Shown here: positions 8,425 through 15,546 of the stretch, piece after piece
Numbering within the stretch: the stretch's first letter is position 1
How the letters are laid out: each line of letters begins with the position of its first letter
From: Myxococcales bacterium
GTDB lineage: Bacteria; Myxococcota_A; Polyangia; Polyangiales; Polyangiaceae
Direction of reading: 5' to 3'
Assembly (NCBI GenBank): GCA_013297655.1
Contig: JAAFHV010000035.1
Coordinates: 1-49,793 of the forward strand
DNA length: 49,793 bases
The notes under the pieces: generated by a model
What the model saw: the letters and a program-made list of their open reading frames with translations, nothing else
What the model was told of the DNA's origin: nothing
Databases searched by the model: none
Made by a program: the position numbers and the translations under genes

Positions 8425-9660
8425 ATGCGACGCCTCCGCCCCGCGCTCACCTCCTTGTTCCTCCTCCTCGCGATGACCGCGGTCGCGCACGCGATGCCGC
8501 GCGTGCAGGTCCGAAAGCTGCAGGTGGCCTTCAAGCCCACCGACGTGATCGACATCGAAGGGACCAAGGTGCCCGCCGCCCAGGTCTCGGCCGAGCTCGA
8601 CCAGCTCCAGGAGGCGCTCGAACAAGATGGCATCTCGCTCCGCAAACAAGATCGGAAGCGGCAGGCGCGGAAGCTCTCCGTGTTCCCCGGCAGCGAAAGC
8701 GACGCGACGAAGGACAAACAAGCGCTCGGCGCGAGAGTCACGAAGCTGCGAGCGGTCGAGGCGGGCGGCTTCGTCGGCATGGAGCACCGCAAGCTCGGCC
8801 GCCCACCGGTGATGAACCCGCCGCGCGGTGGCGCCACCCTCGCGCCGACCTCCTCGCCGCGCGCGAGCGTGAAGGGGCCGCTCGACGTCGCGTACGAAGA
8901 GTCACTCGGGAACCGCAAGCGCGCCTCCGCGTTCGTCACGATCGGGCTCGAGGATCGTGGGACCTCGACCTCGGTGGGGTGCGAAGCGACCCTCGAAGGC
9001 GGCGTGTACGTGTTCGACAAAAAGGCCGAGCTCGTGAAGGTGCTCGCCTCCGGCGACGTCTCCGGTACCGTCACCAAGGGCCGGATCGAGGTGTATTTGC
9101 TCGGCAAAGCGGTCGACGGATTTCCGAAGACGGGCGCGATTCGGTCGAGCTTGGTGAAGCCTATCGCCCCGCCGGAGGCGAAGCTGAAATACGGCTGGGG
9201 GCCGCTCTCGGTCGACATCGAAGGCGCGGTCGCCGGTGAGCTCCGTGTAGACCTCACGGGAGGCGCGGGACCCTCTTCGGGTACGAAAGGCCGCTGTGCG
9301 ATCGACGCGACCCCGAGCCTGAAAGCGACCGCGCGTGCCCGCGCCTCGGTGAACGCGATCGCGTACAAGGTCGGCGTCGAGGGGAACATCACCCTCGTCG
9401 ACGTGCGCGCACCGGCCTCCGCCGCGATCGCGCTCCGTGACGGACCCCCTACGATCGTCGAGGATTTCAAGGCGAAGGTGACCGCGTCGTTCCTCGACGG
9501 GGCGGTGGACCTCTTCGTGAAGACGCGCATCCCGCGCGACGGCGAGCGCTTTTGGGACCTCGATTGGGACCAGGTGTACCGGAAGAACCTCTTCGACTGG
9601 GACGGCCTCAAGATCGACCAGAGCCTCGCGAGCTTCCGCGCGAACGAGACGAAGCTGTGA
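8425..9660 (+). CDS. Secreted protein of unknown function
   Basis: 411 residues with a clear signal peptide (hydrophobic core FLLLAMTAVAHA, cut near residue 23). The mature part begins with the VRKLQVAFKPTDVIDIEG strand and a helical stretch to about residue 90. It then becomes beta-rich with many Gly turns (GVYVFDKKAELVKVLAS, YGWGPLSVDIEGAVAGEL). An acidic aromatic end includes WDLDWDQVYRKNLFDWDG. It has no lipobox and no membrane helix after the signal, so it is likely periplasmic or exported. I do not recognise the family. Its TGA overlaps the GTG start of the next gene, so the two are translated together and probably act together. Confidence 0.78.
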   Translation: MRRLRPALTSLFLLLAMTAVAHAMPRVQVRKLQVAFKPTDVIDIEGTKVPAAQVSAELDQLQEALEQDGISLRKQDRKRQARKLSVFPGSESDATKDKQALGARVTKLRAVEAGGFVGMEHRKLGRPPVMNPPRGGATLAPTSSPRASVKGPLDVAYEESLGNRKRASAFVTIGLEDRGTSTSVGCEATLEGGVYVFDKKAELVKVLASGDVSGTVTKGRIEVYLLGKAVDGFPKTGAIRSSLVKPIAPPEAKLKYGWGPLSVDIEGAVAGELRVDLTGGAGPSSGTKGRCAIDATPSLKATARARASVNAIAYKVGVEGNITLVDVRAPASAAIALRDGPPTIVEDFKAKVTASFLDGAVDLFVKTRIPRDGERFWDLDWDQVYRKNLFDWDGLKIDQSLASFRANETKL

Positions 9661-10754
9661 AGACCACGCGCCTCGTCGCCACCCTCGCGCTCGTGCTCGT
9701 CGCGAGCTGCTCGAGCGATCCAGAGAGTATGCATGCATCGCCGGCGTCGGTCCCCGCGCCTGCTGCTCTGTCCGCCGCGGTCGTGCCCGAAGCCGCGGTC
9801 GTGCTCCCCGCGTGGCTCGACGCGGCGCCGCCGGACGAGCGCCTCGACGACGCGAAGCGTGAGGAAATTCAGCAGGAATCGCGTCGTTTGGCGCGCACGC
9901 TTCCCGCGGGGTCGGCGATTCGGGAGGCCTTCTTCGCGAAGCTCGCGGTGCTCGCGCCGTGTGGGCGCGCGGAACGGTCGGCGCGCGCGGGTGCCTATTC
10001 GGCCGACGCGGTGACGCCCGCGGAGCTGGTGCATGTGCTGCGTGACACGAGCGCGCCGTGCCGAGCTTCCACCCTCGAGGCGATCGGATTTTCGGGTCAC
10101 GTGGACGAGGCGCTGGCCTCGAGCGTGCGTGGCGCCGCGTCCGGGAGCGGCGCAGACGACGTGCGACGAGCGGCATGGCTCGCCTTCGGATCACTCGGCG
10201 AGACGGCGAAACGAGAGCAGAACGCGGTCCTCGGCGCGTCGATCGATCGCACCGTCGCCGAGAAGCTCGCGGCCGCGCGCGGCGACGACGAGACCTTCGC
10301 GCTCCTCGTCGCGGGCAACGCCGGCTGCGCTCCGTGCGAAGCGACGATGAAGGCGCGCGCGAAGGACAAGAGCCTCGAGAAGCGTCGGATCGCGATCGCG
10401 GCGCTCCGCTTCGTGGGCTCGCCTACCTCCGTCGACGCGATGTGCGCGTCCCTCGCGAAGGACGACGACACCGCCACCCGCGACGCGGCCGCGTGGGCGC
10501 TCGGGTTCCGTGCATCGCGCGGTGACACGCGGACCGCGTGCCTCACGAGGGCGGCGCAAGACGACGTGTCACCGCGGGTGCGGGATCAGGCGATTCGCAG
10601 CCTCGCGACCCTCGCCGACGACGTGCCTTCGGCGTCTGCAGCGCTCTCGATCGTCGCGACGGACGGGCCATCGGCGGAGCTCGCGCGGGCCGAGCTTCGT
10701 GTCCGTGGCGAGCACGATCCCGCGTCGAACGTCGTGGTGCCCAGCGAGCGTTGA
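9657..10754 (+). CDS. HEAT-repeat-like lipoprotein
   Basis: 365 residues. It starts at a GTG that overlaps the previous stop (GTGA, 4 bp shared), which fixes the start and shows translational coupling. A signal peptide ends in a lipobox (LVASC). After an Ala/Pro linker, residues about 60-365 are helical repeats of roughly 30 residues with the feel of HEAT/Armadillo units (for example STLEAIGFSGHVDEALASSV, DVRRAAWLAFGSLGE, DTATRDAAAWALGF, SPRVRDQAIRSLATL). Such scaffolds bind partner proteins. A Cys pair (AGCAPCEATMK) sits within the repeats. The likely partner is the secreted protein encoded just upstream. It converges with a Cys-rich lipoprotein gene. Confidence 0.82.
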   Translation: MKTTRLVATLALVLVASCSSDPESMHASPASVPAPAALSAAVVPEAAVVLPAWLDAAPPDERLDDAKREEIQQESRRLARTLPAGSAIREAFFAKLAVLAPCGRAERSARAGAYSADAVTPAELVHVLRDTSAPCRASTLEAIGFSGHVDEALASSVRGAASGSGADDVRRAAWLAFGSLGETAKREQNAVLGASIDRTVAEKLAAARGDDETFALLVAGNAGCAPCEATMKARAKDKSLEKRRIAIAALRFVGSPTSVDAMCASLAKDDDTATRDAAAWALGFRASRGDTRTACLTRAAQDDVSPRVRDQAIRSLATLADDVPSASAALSIVATDGPSAELARAELRVRGEHDPASNVVVPSER

Positions 10755-10773
10755 GCGCGTCGTAGCGCTAATT
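10754..10773 (+). terminator. Weak hairpin with short T tract after the HEAT-like gene
   Basis: The inverted repeat AGCGC-GTCGTA-GCGCT begins at the last base of the stop codon and is followed by AATTTTG. The stem is only 5 bp, so this is a weak candidate for a terminator between two convergent genes. Confidence 0.3.
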
Positions 10774-10822
10774 TTGCCTGGAAATGGCCCTCGAACGAGC
10801 GCTCACGAGCCTCGCCGACAGG

Positions 10823-11233
10823 TCACTGTGCGGTCGTCGCGGCCTCGGGTGCGATCGCGGACGCTGGCTCCGCGGCGGCGACGGAGGCGCGTGGTAGGCA
10901 CGCGTCGTCACTCAAGACGTAGCCTTCGATGCAGCGGACCTCGCACGTCGAGATGAAACAAATCGCGTAGCCGTTGTCCGGCTCGGGGCAGCGACCGCAC
11001 CCGTCGACGTCGCGGGAGGGGGGCATCGAGGAGGTCGAGGTGTAGCGGGTGCGGCTCGACTCGCGGCTCTTCGCGGCGGCGATGGCTTGCACCGTCTTTA
11101 CCGCGACGACCGCGGCGACGAACGCGAGCTTGGCTCCTGCTCCGCCGCGCATGCAGCCGGTGGTGGAGGTCGCGAGGACGGAAGCGAGGACCAAGGCGGA
11201 CACGGTTCGAACGGTGCTCGCTTGTTTTCTCAC
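10823..11233 (-). CDS. Small cysteine-rich lipoprotein
   Basis: 136 residues. The signal peptide ends with a lipobox, STTGC at about residue 27. A hydrophobic, Ala/Val-rich helix follows (LAFVAAVVAVKTVQAIAAA), which could be a second membrane contact. Residues about 77-113 contain a compact Cys set (DGCGRC, ICFISTCEVRC, EGYVLSDDAC) resembling a small EGF- or sushi-like disulfide knot. The tail is Ala/Glu-rich. The role is unknown; such knots usually mediate protein contacts outside the cell membrane. It lies tail to tail with the HEAT-like lipoprotein and 117 bp from the large kinase gene. Confidence 0.75.
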   Translation of the reverse strand: MRKQASTVRTVSALVLASVLATSTTGCMRGGAGAKLAFVAAVVAVKTVQAIAAAKSRESSRTRYTSTSSMPPSRDVDGCGRCPEPDNGYAICFISTCEVRCIEGYVLSDDACLPRASVAAAEPASAIAPEAATTAQ

Positions 11234-11350
11234 GAGGAGACGTAGAGCAAGCCGAGTGCCGTCCGTGCGTCGCGTCGATCCGCAGGAAAATGAAGCGAAA
11301 CGCGCGCTTGCGTGAACCGTGGATGACGGCGCTCCGCGCGACGAGCGGCC

Positions 11351-14300
11351 TCAGGCGCGCGGGATGAGCGCGAGGGCCTCTTCGCAGTCGCCCTCGATCA
11401 GACGATTGCCGACGCTCTTCGCGAGGCTGCGCAGCTTCTCGTATTCGGTGCGCGCGGCGACACGTTCGTCCTTGCGGAGGTGCAGCTTCGCGAGGAGCCA
11501 GCGGCCAGTGAGCACGTCCCACGTGAAGTCGTGGGCCTCGGCGTACGCGATGCCGAGGTGGAGCTGCACGAGGCCGGCCTCCTCGCCGCTCACGGCGTCG
11601 AGGAACGCGAGGAACATGCGGTTGTGGCTCGCGAGGCGATCGAACGCCGCCTCGTCGCAGTACGAGAGCGACTGCTTGAACGCGCCGTACGCGCGCGGAT
11701 AGTCCTCGAGCCGCACGAGCGCGTCGCCCATGTTGTGGAGGTTCAGCGCGACCTCGTACGCGAGCCCGAGCTCCCTCGCGGCGTCGACGGCGCCTTCGCT
11801 CGCGAGCGCGGATGCTCGAAAATCGCGGGAAAAATAGCCGATCAACGCGAGCGTCTTGAGGCGCTCGGCGGAGGCGGCGGCGTCGTCCGGGAGCACGCCT
11901 TCTGCGCGCCCGTGGTAGCGCATCGCGGACGCGGCGTTGCCGAGCGCGGCGTGCGCTTGCGCGAGGAAGAGCAGCGTCTTGTGCTCTTCGGGCTTCTCGA
12001 GGGCGTCGCGCGAGAGCGTCTCGATGCGCTCGAGGAGGGCGAGGGAGCGCTTGAAATCGCCCTGCCGCACCGCGAGCTCGGCCGACGTGGTGAGCACCGC
12101 GCGGAGCAATCGCTCGTCGCTCGCGGCTACGATTTCGGCTTGCGAGAGCTGCGCCCGCGCCGCGTCGAAGGAGTGGAGCGCGGCCAGCATGCGGCCGGCG
12201 GCGATGCGCGCGCGCACCCGCTCGTGCACCGTGCCCGCGTCGTCGACTCGTGCGATCACCTTCTCGCTCGTCTCGAAGGGCTCCGAGGCCGAGCGCACGA
12301 GGCGCACCGCATCGGACAGATCCGTGATCCAGTGGGTAAGCTCGCTCGGGCTGCGCATCGCGGGATCGCAGAGCTCGATCGCGCGCGCAAAATCACGGGC
12401 CGCGGCCTCGAGCTGACGCGCTGCAAGGCGCTTTTTTCCGCTCATCGCGAAGTACGTCGCCACCCGCTCGCGCTCTCCCGCCTCGTAGAGGTGGGTCGCG
12501 ATGCGAACCGCGTGCTCGCTCAGATCTTTCGCGAAGACCTTCTCGAGCGCCGCGCCGGCAGCGGCGTGAAGGGCAGTCGCGGCCTTCGGGGTGAGCACGT
12601 CGATCACGACCTCGCGCACGATGGGGGACGTGAATCGCACCGCCTCGGGGCCGCTGTCGACCAAGAACCCCTCTGCCTTCAAGTTCGCGGTCGGCTTCGC
12701 GAGCTCGGGAATTCCGCGTCCGATCATGGCGCCGAGCACCGGCAGCTCCACCACGTCGCCCACGATCGCGGCGGCCTGGAGGAGCCCTCGATCCTCGTCG
12801 CCGAGGCGCGACACACGGCTCGAGACGAGCCCGCGCAACGTCTTCGGGAGGGCGAGCTCTTGCCCGACGAGGCGCATGTTCACCACGCTTCGCTCTGCGA
12901 CGGTGACGGCGCGCGCGTCGACGAGGCCCTTCAGCACCTCCTCGACGAAGAGCGGATGCCCGCCGGCGCGCTCGCGCACGAACGAGAGGAGCGCGGGAGG
13001 AACGCGGCCTACCCCGAGGCGCAGCATGACGAGATGCTCGACGTCCTCCGGGGACAGATCTTTCAGGTCGATGCTGGAGTGGAACGGGAGCTTCTCGAGC
13101 GCGTGGGAGAAGCCTGCTCGGCCCGCGAGCACGAACACGTAGCGCGCGCTCGGCAGCCGAGAGAGCACGTCGGCAAGACACTCGAAGCTCGCGCTGTCCA
13201 TCCCGTGCGCGGCGTCCCACGAGAACACGTGCGGCCTGTCGTCCGAGAGGCTCGCGACCATGCGCGAGAACGCGGCGTGGAGCGAGAGCCGCGCGTTGCC
13301 TGCTTGCGGGTTCTTCGTGCTCGCGCCGAGCGCAGAGAGCACCGCGAAGACCTCGTCTTCCTGCATGCCGAGGGCGCGTAGCCGCGGCTTCACCTCTGCG
13401 ATTTGGGCCTGCGAAGCGCCCTCGCGGACGCCGCAAAGAACCTGCAACATGCATCGAATGCCGGAGAGCGGGAACTCCACCCCGCGCGGAGGGCAGGTCG
13501 CGAGGTAGGTCGCGAAGTTGTAGCCGCCCTTCTTGAGGCGCCGCTCGGTCTCGACGAGGAGGCGCGTCTTGCCGACGCCGTTGTCGCCGCGGAGGGTGAT
13601 GACGCGAGGCTTCTTTCGCGTAGAAAACGCGAGAATTTCGCCGATTTGGCGGAGCTCGTCTTTGCGACCGACGAAGCGCCCGAACGCCTCCGAGAGCCCG
13701 CGGACGTCCTTCACGATGAGCGTGGCGGAGCGCGCGCTGAGCACGCCCGCGTTCACGTTGCCGCTCGCGCTGCCCTGGGAGCCGGGGCTCGCGTTCGCGC
13801 TGCTGATGGTGTCCATCTCGAACAGCTCGCGCACGTAGCGGTACGCCGCGGGGCTTATCGCGAGGAGGCCGACGCCGGTCCGCGCGAGGTCGCGCGCGGG
13901 AGAGACGAGGCCGTCGAGGCGGTCGTCCGCGGTGGGGGTGCCCTCCTTCGAGACATGGATGCGTGCAGTGTGCACACCCGCGCTCGGCTGCGCGGCGACG
14001 AGGGCACGAAGGAGCACGAGGCCGCAGCGGGTCGCGATCTCGGTGTCGCGCGCGTCGGGATCGGAGGCGCCGAAGAGGGCGACGATTTGCTCCTTTTCGC
14101 GCACGAGCACGGTGCCGCCGTAGCGCTCGATCGTGAGGAGCGCTTCGGATCGGAAGTCTTCCGCTTCGCCCGTGGTCGCGGTCTCGCGATCGCCGAAGAC
14201 CAGCACGAGGGCCGTGACTTCGCGTCGCTCGCCGAGGTCGGCCGCGCGCTCCACCTTGAAGTAGCCCGAGTCGGCGTCGACCTTCGGCGGGGGCGGCGCC

Positions 14301-15358
14301 TGCGAGATGGACTCGACCGGGGTGACGACCACGGGCACGTCGAGGGTGGGCTCGATGAGCGAGTCGGCGCGGTTGCGCGGACCGCGATAGGGCACCAGGA
14401 AATCGGCCAAATCGTGGGGCCCGAAGCGTTTTCCCTGCGCATAGAGGAACGCGAGCAGCGCCTCGTACATGCGACCCGCGTCTTGGAAGCGATCGCCCAC
14501 GTTCTTCGACATCGCTTGTTTCACGAGCGCGGCGAGGTCGGCGGGGATGTCGGGGCGGAGCAGCTCCACCGGCGGGCACTCGCACATCTGGACGCGACGG
14601 AGCGTCTCGAAGGTGGTGGGGCCGCTGAACGGGTTCACCCCCGTGATGCACTCGTAGAGCATGCTGCCGAGGGAGAAGAGATCGCTCCGCGCGTCGACCT
14701 CTTCGCCGGCCGCTTGCTCGGGGCTCATGTACGCAAATTTTCCCTGCAGCTTGCGCGCGCGGGTGTCCTCCACGCCGGTGGGCTCGATCGCCCCGCGCGC
14801 CTTCGCGATGCCGAAGTCGGTGACCTTGACCTCGCCCTCGAAGCTGAGGAGCACGTTCTGCGGAGACACGTCGCGGTGGACGACGCCGAGGGGCACGTTG
14901 TCTTCGTCGCGGCGGCGATGCGCGTGATCGAGGCCCTTCGCGACCTCGCCCGCGACGTAGACGCACATCTCGAGCGGGAGCTGCGCTTGGAGGCGACGCG
15001 CGCGGGTGAGCAGGGTGGCGAGATCGAAGCCATGCACGAGCTCCATCGCCATGAAGTACGCGCCGGTCCCGCCGTCGCCTTCGGTCTGCGCGATGCCGAG
15101 GTCGAAGACCTGCACGATGTTGGCGTGCGAGAGGCGCACCGCGAGCTTCGCCTCGTGGATGAACATGTCGACGAAGAGCGGCTTCTCCGCGAGCTCCGGC
15201 AAGATGCGCTTGATGACGACGATCTTCTCGAAGCCCTCGACGCCGAAGCTCTTCGCCTTGAAGACCTCTGCCATGCCGCCCTTGCCGAGCCGCTCGATGA
15301 GGCGGTAGCGGCCGAACGCGGTTCCCGCGGGAGGGTCGTTGTGGGCGCGCGCGCTCAT
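11351..15358 (-). CDS. Ser/Thr protein kinase fused to cyclase-like, AAA and TPR regions
   Basis: 1335 residues. Residues about 18-310 are a complete eukaryote-like kinase: GKGGMAEVF loop, catalytic Lys50, HRDVSPQN at 161-168, DFG at 181-183 and SPEQAAG. Residues about 375-520 resemble a degenerate class III nucleotide-cyclase fold (REVTALVLVFGD, VLVREKEQIVALFGA, ARDLART) without its metal-binding Asp pair. An AAA/STAND ATPase follows, beginning with the FVGRKDEL box and carrying Walker A GDNGVGKT at 591-598. The Walker B region HVFSWDAAHG is weak. From about residue 930 to the end are helical TPR-like repeats. Kinase-ATPase-TPR fusions of this build are typical of myxobacteria and act as cytoplasmic signal integrators. 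ATG 15358 stands just ahead of the kinase. It is monocistronic. Confidence 0.93.
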   Translation of the reverse strand: MSARAHNDPPAGTAFGRYRLIERLGKGGMAEVFKAKSFGVEGFEKIVVIKRILPELAEKPLFVDMFIHEAKLAVRLSHANIVQVFDLGIAQTEGDGGTGAYFMAMELVHGFDLATLLTRARRLQAQLPLEMCVYVAGEVAKGLDHAHRRRDEDNVPLGVVHRDVSPQNVLLSFEGEVKVTDFGIAKARGAIEPTGVEDTRARKLQGKFAYMSPEQAAGEEVDARSDLFSLGSMLYECITGVNPFSGPTTFETLRRVQMCECPPVELLRPDIPADLAALVKQAMSKNVGDRFQDAGRMYEALLAFLYAQGKRFGPHDLADFLVPYRGPRNRADSLIEPTLDVPVVVTPVESISQAPPPPKVDADSGYFKVERAADLGERREVTALVLVFGDRETATTGEAEDFRSEALLTIERYGGTVLVREKEQIVALFGASDPDARDTEIATRCGLVLLRALVAAQPSAGVHTARIHVSKEGTPTADDRLDGLVSPARDLARTGVGLLAISPAAYRYVRELFEMDTISSANASPGSQGSASGNVNAGVLSARSATLIVKDVRGLSEAFGRFVGRKDELRQIGEILAFSTRKKPRVITLRGDNGVGKTRLLVETERRLKKGGYNFATYLATCPPRGVEFPLSGIRCMLQVLCGVREGASQAQIAEVKPRLRALGMQEDEVFAVLSALGASTKNPQAGNARLSLHAAFSRMVASLSDDRPHVFSWDAAHGMDSASFECLADVLSRLPSARYVFVLAGRAGFSHALEKLPFHSSIDLKDLSPEDVEHLVMLRLGVGRVPPALLSFVRERAGGHPLFVEEVLKGLVDARAVTVAERSVVNMRLVGQELALPKTLRGLVSSRVSRLGDEDRGLLQAAAIVGDVVELPVLGAMIGRGIPELAKPTANLKAEGFLVDSGPEAVRFTSPIVREVVIDVLTPKAATALHAAAGAALEKVFAKDLSEHAVRIATHLYEAGERERVATYFAMSGKKRLAARQLEAAARDFARAIELCDPAMRSPSELTHWITDLSDAVRLVRSASEPFETSEKVIARVDDAGTVHERVRARIAAGRMLAALHSFDAARAQLSQAEIVAASDERLLRAVLTTSAELAVRQGDFKRSLALLERIETLSRDALEKPEEHKTLLFLAQAHAALGNAASAMRYHGRAEGVLPDDAAASAERLKTLALIGYFSRDFRASALASEGAVDAARELGLAYEVALNLHNMGDALVRLEDYPRAYGAFKQSLSYCDEAAFDRLASHNRMFLAFLDAVSGEEAGLVQLHLGIAYAEAHDFTWDVLTGRWLLAKLHLRKDERVAARTEYEKLRSLAKSVGNRLIEGDCEEALALIPRA

Positions 15359-15546
15359 GGAATAGAGGGGTTAGACCGTATCAAAGTCCGACTCGGTGCG
15401 CCCGCGTTCGTGACTGCCTCCGTTCGTTCGCGCGGCGCCGCATTCCGCGCCCCCCGTGGGCGCGAGCCTCCGAACCGCGCTCGATCGTCGCGGCCCTCGC
15501 GCTCGCCACGCTCAGCGGTTCGCGGGCCCGCCGAAATCCCGAACGT

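Noticed and set aside
11480-13381. A 633-codon plus-strand frame
   Set aside because: It is antisense to the AAA/TPR part of the large kinase; its translation is Arg/Glu/Val repeats typical of a shadow.
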